Below, in pieces: positions 24,091 through 32,406 of a DNA stretch of 64,000 nucleotides. The translations under genes were made by a program, and so were the position numbers. The notes under the pieces were generated by a model, which saw only the letters and a list, made by a program, of their open reading frames with translations, was not told where the DNA came from and ran no database searches. Origin of the DNA: Sphingomonas sp. C3-2 (lineage in GTDB: Bacteria > Pseudomonadota > Alphaproteobacteria > Sphingomonadales > Sphingomonadaceae). Each line of letters starts with the position of its first letter. Position 1 is the stretch's first letter. The stretch covers positions 868,001 through 932,000 of the forward strand of contig NZ_CP130322.1 in NCBI RefSeq assembly GCF_033025475.1, given 5' to 3'.

Positions 24091-26361
24091 TCAGCGACGG
24101 ATCGACAGTGTCACCGAGTAACGGCGTGGGTCGTTCCAATAGCCTTCCATGAAGCCGAAGCTGGCCGAACCGTCGAAGCCGGCGACGAGAACGCGCTTGT
24201 TGGTCACGTTATCAGCCGCGAAGCGAACCGAGGTGCCATCCCAGGGCAGATCGAATTCGGCGCTGAGGTTGAGCGTCGCATAATCGGGCGAGCGCAGCGG
24301 CGAATTTTCCACGTCGAGATAGGTGAGGCTGCGATAGTTCGCATCCGCACGGAAGGTGGCATCAAGCGCATCGGTGATCGCCGTGGTGTAGACAAGGCTG
24401 AGGCTACCGGTGATTTCCGGGGCCTGCTTCAGCTTGCGATCGGTAAGATCGGTCAGCACGCCATTCACATAGGATTCGAACTCGAGATATTTCGCATCGA
24501 GCAGGCCGAGCGAACCGCTGACGCGGAATTCGGGCGACACGCGCGCATCGAGTTCGAATTCAAGACCCTGGATCCGCGAACGGCCTGCGTTTTCGTAGGA
24601 CACGTTGAGGTTGGTCTTGTTCACCAGCAGCTGCTGGTCCTTATATTCGTTGCGGAACGCCGAGACGTTCAGCACGACCGGGCCGAGCGTGCTCTTGAAG
24701 CCCACTTCATAGGCGGTCAGATATTCGGGATCGTACGAACCGATTTCCGCCGGCGCAGTCGGGCGACCGTTGAAGCCACCGCTGCGGAAGCCACGCGACC
24801 ACGACGCATAGCCGAGGATGTTCGGCGCGAACTTGTAGGCAAGCGACGCACGCGGGCTGAACGCCTTCCAGTCTTCGGACAGCGTGTAGGGATCGACAAG
24901 ATTCATCCCGCTGCCAACGCGGATCGAACGCTGGCTGAAGGTCTTCTTTTCCCAGGTGTAGCGCGCACCGACTTCGGCCGTCAGCGCATCGGTCAGATCA
25001 TAGGTGAAGTTGCCGAACAGCGCATAGTTCGTCGTCTTCTGGCGATTGTTGAAATCGATGTTGAAATCGAAGAACGCCGCGTTCTGCGGGGTGATGCCGA
25101 ACATCGCAAGTTGCGCAAGAACATCGGCCGACGCATTTTGCACGCCGTCAACAAAACCATCGGCAACGATCAGACGCGTATCCGCGACCGAGCGTTCACG
25201 GAAATAATAGGCGCCGACGAGCAGGTTTCCGCGATCGCCGAAGAGCGGCGTCGCATATTGAAGTTCCTGGCTGAACTGCTTCGACGTCACATCGGTGATG
25301 TCGCCCGCATAGTTGATCGTCGACGACGCATCGCCATCGCGGCCAAACGCGGCATCAACCCAGCGATAGGCGCTGATCGACTTCAGCACGCCTTCACCAA
25401 TGTCGTACGAAAGCGTCAGGCCGACATTCGCGGAATCGGTGTCGTCGCGGTTGAGCGCAGCCGTGCTGTCGGTGCGGTTCTTGCTGTCCGGAACGGTGCA
25501 GCACAGGCCGAGCGACGGGCCGAACACAATATTCTGCAGCGTCGCGAAGAAGGCCTGATCGTTGAACGCGATCATCGAGTGCGGCGCCGAGTTCTGACGG
25601 CGATGCAGACCATCGACGGTCAGCACGGCATCGAACGGGCCGCCATCGTCATAATGCAGCGTGACGCGGCCAGCGACGACGTTCTTGTTGCCGAGATTCT
25701 TGCCCGAAGGGATCTTCTGCCAGCCTTCGCCCCATTCGCCGAGCGCCGAAACGCCGATCGAGAGCGCATCGGTGAGCGGTGCCTCGACATTGGCGCGCGC
25801 GCGCAGCGTGTTGTACGAACCGTAGCGCAGATCGGCCTGGAGACGGTTGGTGCCATCGGGCACATGGCTGACGACGTTGATCGCGCCGCCAATGGTGTTC
25901 TTGCCGAACAGCGAACCCTGGGGCCCGCGCAGCACTTCGATGCGATCGATGCCGAGCAGTTCGGTCGTCGCGCCGAAGCTGCGGGCGACATAGACGCCGT
26001 CGATGTAAAGGCCAACGGCCGGATCGGCGGTGATGATATAGTCGTTTTCGCCGACGCCGCGGATAAAGGCCGAGATCCCGCCGCTATTGCCGCCCTGACC
26101 GGGGGTGAAGTTCAGGTTCGGTGCGATCTGCTGAACGTCGGTGATGGCATCAAGGCCACGCGAGTCGAGCGCTGCCTGGCCAACGGCGGTGACGGCGATC
26201 GGCACGTCCTGCAGCTTTTCTTCGCGGCGACGTGCGGTAACGACGATTTCGTCGCTGTTGGCCGAAACGCCGGCTGCCTGTTCATCCTGCGCGTGGACGG
26301 CAGGTGCAAAGACAAGCGCGCATAGCGCGGACGTAGCAAGATAAAGCGTTCTGGATTTCAT
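24091..26361 (-). CDS. TonB-dependent outer-membrane receptor
   Basis: A 756-residue receptor with a signal peptide (MKSRTLYLATSALCALVFAP, cleavage likely after VHA). A TonB-box-like segment and plug domain follow (DEIVVTARRREEKLQDVPIA ... GPQGSLFGKNTIGGAINVVS), then a 22-strand barrel ending in YSVTLSIRR. The plug motif EVLRGPQGSLFGKNTIGG is typical of the sphingomonad receptors that import hydrophobic compounds and plant or xenobiotic molecules. With the surrounding genes it is the likely steroid or bile-salt uptake receptor. It lacks a nearby sensor sigma/anti-sigma pair. About 290 bases of AT-richer DNA upstream hold its promoter. Confidence 0.9.
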   Translation of the reverse strand: MKSRTLYLATSALCALVFAPAVHAQDEQAAGVSANSDEIVVTARRREEKLQDVPIAVTAVGQAALDSRGLDAITDVQQIAPNLNFTPGQGGNSGGISAFIRGVGENDYIITADPAVGLYIDGVYVARSFGATTELLGIDRIEVLRGPQGSLFGKNTIGGAINVVSHVPDGTNRLQADLRYGSYNTLRARANVEAPLTDALSIGVSALGEWGEGWQKIPSGKNLGNKNVVAGRVTLHYDDGGPFDAVLTVDGLHRRQNSAPHSMIAFNDQAFFATLQNIVFGPSLGLCCTVPDSKNRTDSTAALNRDDTDSANVGLTLSYDIGEGVLKSISAYRWVDAAFGRDGDASSTINYAGDITDVTSKQFSQELQYATPLFGDRGNLLVGAYYFRERSVADTRLIVADGFVDGVQNASADVLAQLAMFGITPQNAAFFDFNIDFNNRQKTTNYALFGNFTYDLTDALTAEVGARYTWEKKTFSQRSIRVGSGMNLVDPYTLSEDWKAFSPRASLAYKFAPNILGYASWSRGFRSGGFNGRPTAPAEIGSYDPEYLTAYEVGFKSTLGPVVLNVSAFRNEYKDQQLLVNKTNLNVSYENAGRSRIQGLEFELDARVSPEFRVSGSLGLLDAKYLEFESYVNGVLTDLTDRKLKQAPEITGSLSLVYTTAITDALDATFRADANYRSLTYLDVENSPLRSPDYATLNLSAEFDLPWDGTSVRFAADNVTNKRVLVAGFDGSASFGFMEGYWNDPRRYSVTLSIRR

Positions 26362-26599
26362 CAGTCACCCTCCCTGTGGTGATCGGGCAATTACCGCGAT
26401 CTTCGACCGTTGGAGCCGCCCTGCCAGCATTCAAAACGCATTTCAACACCGTAACAACACTTAACCACCGATATGCGCTGTATATGCAACAGTGATCTGC
26501 GAAATCACACGATCATTACCGAAAACACACATCATTCAGCGACATTTCATTTTGTTTACAAATGCTTAATTATCGATCGCGTGTTCAGCGCCCAAAAAG
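26362..26599 (-). promoter_or_regulatory. AT-rich promoter region of the TonB receptor
   Basis: This stretch is clearly richer in A/T than its surroundings (for example TTTTGTTTACAAATGCTTAAT around 26553-26573) and precedes the receptor start. It contains the inverted repeat GTGAT-N7-ATCAC at 26492-26508, a candidate regulator site roughly 130 bases upstream of the start codon. Confidence 0.5.
26492..26508. promoter_or_regulatory. Candidate operator, GTGAT-N7-ATCAC
   Basis: A perfect 5-bp inverted repeat with a seven-base spacer in the receptor promoter region. It loosely resembles CRP/FNR-family half-sites, but spacing differs and no regulator can be assigned. Confidence 0.35.
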
Positions 26600-26630
26600 A
26601 AAGGCCCGGCGCCAGCGGCACCGGACCTTT
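26600..26630 (-). terminator. Terminator after the luciferase-like gene
   Basis: AAAGGCCCGGCGCC and GGCACCGGACCTTT form a near-perfect stem. On the minus strand it is followed by CTTTTT, placed 22 bases past the stop of the flavoprotein gene. Confidence 0.78.
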
Positions 26631-26652
26631 CCCCCCATAAGCGAAGGCTCGC

Positions 26653-27795
26653 TTATTCCGCGGCGAGTGCGGCCTGAGCCCGGAAGTGCGGGATCACCTT
26701 CTCACCGATGTTACGGATGGTTTCCATGATCGCTTCGTGCGGCACGGTGCCCATCTGGAAGAGGAAGAGCACTTCATCGGCGCCTGCTTCCTGCAGACGG
26801 GTGCAGTAGCGGATGCAGTCATCGGCATTGCCATAGGCATCCTGCGCGACGGTGTAGTTGCTCGTGTGTTCGTCGCCGACCGGGATGTGCTCCTCGGACA
26901 GGAACGCGACGGTGCGTTCCTTCTGGACGCTAAGCGCGGCTTCCTGTTCCTCGGCCGACAGATCGTCGACAACCGGCTTGGGGCCGCCCTGATACCAATA
27001 GGCGATCGATTCAGCGAAGAAGCGCTGGCCGCGCAGACCGATGCGGCGGGCCTTTTCGCGGTCGTCGAGCACGCAGGCTGCGCAGAAGGCGGCGAGGTGT
27101 TCGTTGGGACGGAAGCCGACCTGATCTTCGTCCTTACGATTCTTGAAATGCTCGCGGTAGATGGCGTTCTTGCGCGCGATTTCCTCGGGGCCCGAGAAAC
27201 CGAGCACGAGCGCGCCAATGCCGCGATCGCCGGCCAGCTGCAGCGTCGCTTCGCGGGTGCAGGCATAATAGATCGGCGGGTGCGGATCCTGGACCGGGCT
27301 GGGATGGATCGGGCGCGACGGGATCTTCACATACTGACCGTCATGCTCGACATGCCCTTCCTTCAGGATCTTCGGGATGAGGTACATCGACTCGTCGATC
27401 ATGGGCTGCAGTTCATTGAGGTCGTAGCCGAAGGTGCCGGCTTCCTGCTGCGTACCGCCCTTGCCCATGCCGAAATGGACGCGACCGCCCGAAAGAATGT
27501 CGAGCGTCGCAATGCGCTCGGCCACCTTCACGGGGTGGTTCATCGCGGGGGGAAGGCAGACGACGCCGTGGCCGATGCCGATCCGCTTGGTGCGGCCGGC
27601 GATATAGGCAAGGAAGGTTTCCGGTGCCGACATATGGGCATATTGCGTGAGCGCGGTGTGCTCGACCGCCCAGACATTGTCGAAGCCCATTTCCTCGGCA
27701 TAGACGACCTGTTCGACGATCTCCTCAAAGCAGCGGCGTTCGGATTCGCGCGACGGATCCGCCATCTGCGCTTCATAGATAATCGAGAACTTCAT
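26653..27795 (-). CDS. LLM-class flavin-dependent oxidoreductase (luciferase-like)
   Basis: A 380-residue TIM-barrel flavoprotein of the bacterial luciferase-like family. Visible landmarks are VWAVEHTALTQYAHMSAPE, IGIGHGVVCLPPAMNHPVKV, LDILSGGRVHFGMGKGG and the C-terminal GADEVLFLFQMGTVPHE. Start 27795 is chosen because GGAGAGG lies eight bases upstream; the longer frame lacks a ribosome site. Such proteins work as two-component flavin monooxygenases or reductases; the flavin reductase partner is not adjacent. Its place between the TonB receptor and an SDR suggests an oxygenation, possibly Baeyer-Villiger-like or side-chain cleaving, of a steroid. This is inference. Confidence 0.82.
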   Translation of the reverse strand: MKFSIIYEAQMADPSRESERRCFEEIVEQVVYAEEMGFDNVWAVEHTALTQYAHMSAPETFLAYIAGRTKRIGIGHGVVCLPPAMNHPVKVAERIATLDILSGGRVHFGMGKGGTQQEAGTFGYDLNELQPMIDESMYLIPKILKEGHVEHDGQYVKIPSRPIHPSPVQDPHPPIYYACTREATLQLAGDRGIGALVLGFSGPEEIARKNAIYREHFKNRKDEDQVGFRPNEHLAAFCAACVLDDREKARRIGLRGQRFFAESIAYWYQGGPKPVVDDLSAEEQEAALSVQKERTVAFLSEEHIPVGDEHTSNYTVAQDAYGNADDCIRYCTRLQEAGADEVLFLFQMGTVPHEAIMETIRNIGEKVIPHFRAQAALAAE

Positions 27796-27933
27796 GCTCT
27801 GCCTCTCCAGTTTTTTCGGATTTCGGCGGGGAGTGTAAGCGGCACGCGGCATTGGCTTCCTCCTCCATTTGGACCAATTCGCGATGCGGACGTGATGCTA
27901 GAAAATCTGCCGTAAATTAGAGGAGATGGATGA

Positions 27934-28701
27934 ATGGGGCTGTTCAACGGCAAGGTGGCGCTCGTCACGGGCGGGGCATCGGGCATCGGCGCTGCGGCCG
28001 CTCTGCGTTATGCAGAAGAAGGCGCGGCAGTGGTGGTCGCCGACCTCAATCTCGAAGGCGCCGAAGCCATTGCCGAGCAAATTCGCGCCAAGGGCGGCCG
28101 TGCCCAGGCAGTTGCGGTCGACGTGTCGAAGGACGCCGACAACCAGAAGATGGTCGCGGTCTGCAAGGACAGCTTCGGCGGGCTCGACGCCGCTTTCCTG
28201 AATGCCGGCGCCTATGACCATTCGGCGACGTTCGACGAACTGACGATCGAAAAGTTCGATCGGATGATCTCGATCAACCTGAAGGGCACGTTCTACGGGA
28301 TGAAGGCCGTGCTGCCCGCGCTCAACAAGGGTGGCGCCGCGGTTGTGACGGCATCGGCCGCCGGTCTGCTCGGGCTCACCGTGGCGGCGGGCTACAGCTC
28401 TGCCAAGCACGGCGTTGTCGGTCTGGTAAAATCGGCGTCGCGCGCCTTTGCCGAACACGGCGCACGCATCAACGCGATCTGCCCCGGCGCGGTCGCCACC
28501 CCGCTGGTGGGCGTGACCGAAGCCGCACCGATGCAGGATGCCGACGCGCTTGTGGCACCCGAATATCGCGGTCAGCTGCTGCCCCAGCATATCGCCGAGG
28601 TTGCCCTGTTCCTGACCAGCGCGCGTTCGAGCGGGATCAACGGTCAGGCGCAGCTTGTCGATGCAGGCTATGCTGCGGCCTTCCCGCCGCTGGACGAATA
28701 A
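27934..28701 (+). CDS. SDR-family (hydroxysteroid-type) dehydrogenase
   Basis: A 255-residue SDR with VTGGASGIGAAAALRYAEEG, NAGAYDHSATFDELT, a Ser in VVTASAAG and YSSAKHG as the catalytic Tyr/Lys. GAGGAGA precedes the ATG at 27934. It is a single-gene unit bounded by a divergent luciferase-like gene and a hairpin downstream. Hydroxysteroid dehydrogenases of this class interconvert 3-, 7-, 12- or 17-hydroxy and keto groups; the position cannot be read from sequence. Confidence 0.83.
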   Translation: MGLFNGKVALVTGGASGIGAAAALRYAEEGAAVVVADLNLEGAEAIAEQIRAKGGRAQAVAVDVSKDADNQKMVAVCKDSFGGLDAAFLNAGAYDHSATFDELTIEKFDRMISINLKGTFYGMKAVLPALNKGGAAVVTASAAGLLGLTVAAGYSSAKHGVVGLVKSASRAFAEHGARINAICPGAVATPLVGVTEAAPMQDADALVAPEYRGQLLPQHIAEVALFLTSARSSGINGQAQLVDAGYAAAFPPLDE

Positions 28702-28712
28702 GAAAGCGATTT

Positions 28713-28751
28713 GCTCTGAAGTGCCGCGCCCTGGGCCCGGCACTTCGGAGC
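28713..28751. terminator. Bidirectional hairpin between convergent genes
   Basis: GCTCTGAAGTGCCG (28713-28726) pairs with CGGCACTTCGGAGC (28738-28751) with one G-U pair, between the SDR and sulfotransferase stops. Confidence 0.72.
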
Positions 28752-28759
28752 ATGATCAA

Positions 28760-29926
28760 TCAGGCGTCGAGAAAGGCCTTGCGATAACGGGTGAAGAGCC
28801 CCTCGATCGCTTCCTGCTCGAGACCGAAATCTTCCAGCGTGTATTTATGGGGTGCGCGATCCTCACGCTTATTGGCCTCGATCCATTCGGACATACCGTC
28901 ACGCACCGAATCGGTGACGGTGATGCCTGCGGCTTCGAGAACGCGCGTGCCCTGTCCGATCGGATCGGTGAGCAGATCCTTGTAGCGGACATCGACGAAA
29001 TTCTTGCCGCCGACCTTTTCGCGCACATCCATGAAGCTGTTGAGCAGCTCGGCGAGGCGCCCCACCCAGAAATCGGCGACGCTCTTCCGATCGACGCTGT
29101 CCGAGCCCATCTGGTAGAGGCTGTATTCCATGCTGCAATAGCTGGGCACGGTGGCCACCGGATCACGGTGCGTCATGACGATCTTGGCATCGGGGAACAC
29201 CTCGAGCACGCCGTCGAGCGCCATCAGATGGCCCGGGGTCTTGAGCACCCACTTGGCGCCCTTGCGCGACGGATCCTGCCACTGGAGCGATTGCAGGATC
29301 TGCTTCAGATCGCGGTAGCACTGGATGCGATCATTCTGCATCAGCCAGCGCGCATAGCCGGGGACGTAATAGGTGCCCTCGATCATCGTGCTGGAATAAA
29401 GCTGGCCGAGGATGATGAGCTCTTCGTCGGGCTGATCGATGCTCATCGGATGGATCGACATCAGATCCGGGATGGTGGCGAGCATATAATCGAGAATGCC
29501 CTTGGCGGCGTCGCGGCGGCCTTCGGGATTGCCGCGTTCTTCACCCGGGAAGGGCGAGTAGTTCTGGGTTTCGAACCAGCGCGTGCCGGTCATGCCCGGA
29601 GCCGAGGCGAGCAGGCGGTGGAGCATGGTGCTGCCGGTGCGCGGCAGGCCGACGACGACGGCCGCAACCTCGATCTCTTCATCGAGAATCTCGGGGTTTT
29701 GCTTGATCAGCTCAACATGGCGCAGGCGGTTTACCAGGCCGTTGACGATCATTCCGGCCGCGCCCTGAACGCCAGCGGGGCTGAGGCGCGATTCGGAATT
29801 GAAGATCGGAATGAGCGCATCGATATTCGCGAAAAACCACGTATCGCCGAAATCGCTCAGCCCGGTCTGTTCGATGGCGCGCCTAACAAGCTCTTCCCGA
29901 TCGGGAACGCGATCAACGGTGGACAA
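28760..29926 (-). CDS. PAPS-dependent sulfotransferase family protein
   Basis: A protein of about 388 residues of the sulfotransferase family. The 5'-phosphosulfate loop is VVVGLPRTGSTMLHRLL (about 97-112 counted from the upstream ATG) and the 3'-phosphate motif is IVMTHRDPVATVPS. An N-terminal extension of about 90 residues precedes the PAPS loop. Start choice: an ATG at 29944 has no ribosome site, whereas AGGAGA lies six bases before a TTG at 29926, so I prefer the latter. Sulfotransferases move sulfate from PAPS to a hydroxyl, and a hydroxysteroid is an obvious candidate acceptor here. PAPS synthesis genes lie at 52-56 kb. Confidence 0.82.
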   Translation of the reverse strand: MSTVDRVPDREELVRRAIEQTGLSDFGDTWFFANIDALIPIFNSESRLSPAGVQGAAGMIVNGLVNRLRHVELIKQNPEILDEEIEVAAVVVGLPRTGSTMLHRLLASAPGMTGTRWFETQNYSPFPGEERGNPEGRRDAAKGILDYMLATIPDLMSIHPMSIDQPDEELIILGQLYSSTMIEGTYYVPGYARWLMQNDRIQCYRDLKQILQSLQWQDPSRKGAKWVLKTPGHLMALDGVLEVFPDAKIVMTHRDPVATVPSYCSMEYSLYQMGSDSVDRKSVADFWVGRLAELLNSFMDVREKVGGKNFVDVRYKDLLTDPIGQGTRVLEAAGITVTDSVRDGMSEWIEANKREDRAPHKYTLEDFGLEQEAIEGLFTRYRKAFLDA

Positions 29927-30000
29927 CACGGCTCTCCTCTGCATTTGATTAGTTTGAATGCAGAGCTATATCGAAATAGCCACTTCCTCAACAGCAATGA

Positions 30001-30012
30001 TACGCAAAGTGC
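30001..30012 (-). promoter_or_regulatory. Candidate regulatory site GCACTTTGCGTA upstream of the sulfotransferase
   Basis: On the minus strand these 12 bases are identical to 44356-44367 in the hsaC/hsaA intergenic region. The site lies about 60-75 bases upstream of the sulfotransferase start, where an activator or operator could act. Confidence 0.4.
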
Positions 30013-30016
30013 GCCG

Positions 30017-31156
30017 TCACACTGCCGGGCCGCTGCCCAGCTCGGGAATGCCCGCATGGAGCAGGTGCACCAGCTGCGACTGACGCCGCGCGCCCGTTTT
30101 GGCGAAGATCGAGCGCAGGTGCGAACGCGCGGTATTATGCGCAATGCCGAGCTTGTCCGCCGCATCGACCAGCGAGGCCCCGCCCGCAAGCGCGGCGGCA
30201 AGAAGCGCCTCCATCCGGGTCAGCTGGAACAGATCGCGGATCGCCTCGGGATCGGGGCTCGCCCCCTGCCCCGGATCGCTGATGAACAGCGCAAGCGCCG
30301 CCCCCTTGCCGCTCCGCAAAAAGGCGGGTGCCGTGATCGGCTTGGCAACCGCGCTCAGATCGCGCCGGCCCGAGGGGCGTTCGATACGGAAACGCTGCAG
30401 CGGGAGCGTTTCGGGCGTTTCGGCGCCGCGCAATTCGCGCAGCATCCGATCGACCAGCTGCTGTTCAGCACGGGCGGTGATCCGCAGGCGCCCGGATGCA
30501 AGGCCAAGCCCGTCCTGCTCGGCGATAAGGCGTTCGGCCACCGCATTGGCGCGCACCAGCTTGCCGTCATGATCGAGGATGATCGCACCGAGCCCAAGCT
30601 GTTCGACGACACCGTGATAGACGCCGTGTTCGGCGCCCGAGGACTGGAGACGCTCGAACAACGAGATCGCGTGCCGCAGATGCGGAACGAGTGCCTGGAC
30701 CGCCTGTTTGTGCTCGGGTCCGAAATCGGGACGGCTGCGATCCTGGGTCACGCGCAGGCGCGCCTCGAACCCGCTGTCGAAACGCAGATCGACGCCGAGA
30801 ATCTGCTCCCCGCCGGTCGCCTCAAGGAAATCGCGCCAGATTTCGCTGGGCTCGCCCCGGACGAATTCGGAAAAGGACTGGACCTTGCCCTCTGGCAAGC
30901 CCCGGAACGGATCGGTCGCGAAAAAGCTTTCGGCGTAATCCTCGGTGGTTTCGGGCGGCGCATCCGGCGTCACGATCGTGCCGGGCTTGCCCGTGTTCGG
31001 CGCCGTCAGAATCAGCGTCGCATAGGTGCCGTCCACCCATGCAACGAGCCCGCGCAGAAAATCCTCCCACGGCGCAGCGCCCAGCAGCCCGCCGTACAAC
31101 GCCGACAGAACCGCCGAAAAGGCTTCGATGTCGCGCACCCTCTCATGTGTCTTCAT
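30017..31156 (-). CDS. LuxR-type transcriptional regulator (paralogue 2)
   Basis: A 379-residue regulator with the same layout as the proteins at 18265 and 51013: an N-terminal sensor region (IEAFSAVLSALYGGLLGAAP at residues 10-29) and a C-terminal LuxR helix-turn-helix (LTRMEALLAAALAGGAS ... IAHNTARSHLRSIFAKTGAR). It lies upstream of the sulfotransferase on the same strand and 35 bases from a divergent esterase gene, so it may control both. No good Shine-Dalgarno is seen for the ATG at 31156. Confidence 0.8.
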   Translation of the reverse strand: MKTHERVRDIEAFSAVLSALYGGLLGAAPWEDFLRGLVAWVDGTYATLILTAPNTGKPGTIVTPDAPPETTEDYAESFFATDPFRGLPEGKVQSFSEFVRGEPSEIWRDFLEATGGEQILGVDLRFDSGFEARLRVTQDRSRPDFGPEHKQAVQALVPHLRHAISLFERLQSSGAEHGVYHGVVEQLGLGAIILDHDGKLVRANAVAERLIAEQDGLGLASGRLRITARAEQQLVDRMLRELRGAETPETLPLQRFRIERPSGRRDLSAVAKPITAPAFLRSGKGAALALFISDPGQGASPDPEAIRDLFQLTRMEALLAAALAGGASLVDAADKLGIAHNTARSHLRSIFAKTGARRQSQLVHLLHAGIPELGSGPAV

Positions 31157-31191
31157 GATTGTCCCATCTCACAACCCGAAGGAGTTTGCCA

Positions 31192-32133
31192 ATGCCTGTA
31201 GATCCCGCGCTCGTTCCACTGCTCGATGTGCTGAACAGCATGCCGCAGATGCAGCCGCCTTATGATCCCGCCGCGATCCGCGCCGCCGACGAACAGCCAA
31301 TGCCCATTCCCAAGGCCGATGTGGCCGAGGTGCGCGACGTTACGCTCGCCACCGACAAGGGGCCGGCCGACATGCGCCTTTATCACCCGAAGCCGGGCAC
31401 CGTGCTTCCCGTGCTCGTCTTCTACCATGGCGGCGGCTGGGTCGGCGGAACGATCGGCACGCATGACGCGCTGTGCCGCGCACTGGCCGATGCCGCCGAG
31501 ATCGCAGTGATTTCGGTCGCCTATCCGCTGTCGCCCGAGCATCGCTATCCGGTCGCGCTCGACCTCATCCATGCCGCGCTGTCGAGCATCGTGGCCGAGG
31601 CGGGATCGCTGGGCATCGATGCCGACCGGCTGGCGGTTGGCGGCGACAGCGCCGGCGGCAACCTTGCAGCGGCGCTGGCGCTGGCCGTGCGTGATCGCGG
31701 CGGGCCGACCATCCGCCATCAACTGCTCTATTACCCCGTGATCGACAACGACTTCACGCGCACATCCTATATCGAGAATGCAACCGGCTACATGCTGACC
31801 GGGCATATGATGCAGTGGTTCTGGGAACAGTATCTGGGCGATGCGAACGCCAAGGCCGATGCGCTTGCCGCGCCGATCAAGGCCGAGACGCTGGCCGGTC
31901 TGCCGCCCGCAACCGTCTTCACCGCCGAACTCGACGTGCTGCGCGACGAGGGCGTCGCCTATGCCGAAGCGCTGCAGGCGGCGGGCGTTCCCGTCGAGCA
32001 TATTGCGGTGCCCGGCGTGCTCCACGGCTTCGCCAGCATGCTGAGCATGCTGCCGCAGGCCGATCAGGCGGTGGGCAGCGCCGCCCGCGCACTGCGCAAG
32101 GCGCTGAACGTCGAGGATACGGTAGCAGCCTGA
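31192..32133 (+). CDS. Alpha/beta-hydrolase, HSL-family esterase
   Basis: A 313-residue hormone-sensitive-lipase-type esterase. It has the oxyanion motif YHGGGWVGG, the nucleophile in GGDSAGGN (Ser about 155), an Asp in AELDVLRDEG and the His in VLHGFA, a complete triad. AAGGAG at 31179-31184 fixes the start at 31192 rather than the upstream in-frame ATG. It may hydrolyse steroid esters such as acetyl, lactone or conjugated forms. It is divergent from the LuxR regulator and followed by a strong terminator. Confidence 0.88.
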   Translation: MPVDPALVPLLDVLNSMPQMQPPYDPAAIRAADEQPMPIPKADVAEVRDVTLATDKGPADMRLYHPKPGTVLPVLVFYHGGGWVGGTIGTHDALCRALADAAEIAVISVAYPLSPEHRYPVALDLIHAALSSIVAEAGSLGIDADRLAVGGDSAGGNLAAALALAVRDRGGPTIRHQLLYYPVIDNDFTRTSYIENATGYMLTGHMMQWFWEQYLGDANAKADALAAPIKAETLAGLPPATVFTAELDVLRDEGVAYAEALQAAGVPVEHIAVPGVLHGFASMLSMLPQADQAVGSAARALRKALNVEDTVAA

Positions 32134-32142
32134 ACAATAACG

Positions 32143-32178
32143 GGGGCGGATCGCACGGCGCATCCGCCCCGCCTTTTT
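32143..32178 (+). terminator. Rho-independent terminator after the esterase
   Basis: GGGGCGGAT (32143-32151) pairs with ATCCGCCCC (32162-32170) and is followed by a TTTTT run. Confidence 0.88.
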
Positions 32179-32406
32179 CGCCCCTTGTCGGCCAAGATAT
32201 TTTATGGAATGACTGTCGAAATGCGATGTTAACAGCACTGTTTACAACGCAAAATGCAATAAAAACGACATGATTTCGGCGGGAGAGGGTTGCCAGATGC
32301 GCAAATGCGACGCGCGATATGCGCCTATGCATGAACGCCGCGTGGCGCGCATCGCGGCATGGCCTCAGGGCCCAAGCCTCCCCCAGAACCGTTGGGGAGA
32401 CGAATA
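32179..32406 (+). promoter_or_regulatory. Promoter region of the 32.4-38.5 kb steroid operon
   Basis: An A/T-richer gap with AACAGCACTGTTTACAACGC and an ACGCAAAATGC element at 32247-32257 that resembles sites upstream of the sulfotransferase and hsaA. It precedes eight tightly packed genes and is the only gap large enough for their promoter. Confidence 0.45.

Noticed and set aside
28655-31201. An 848-codon open frame on the plus strand
   Set aside because: It is antisense to the sulfotransferase and a LuxR regulator and crosses an intergenic terminator; its translation shows no family pattern.
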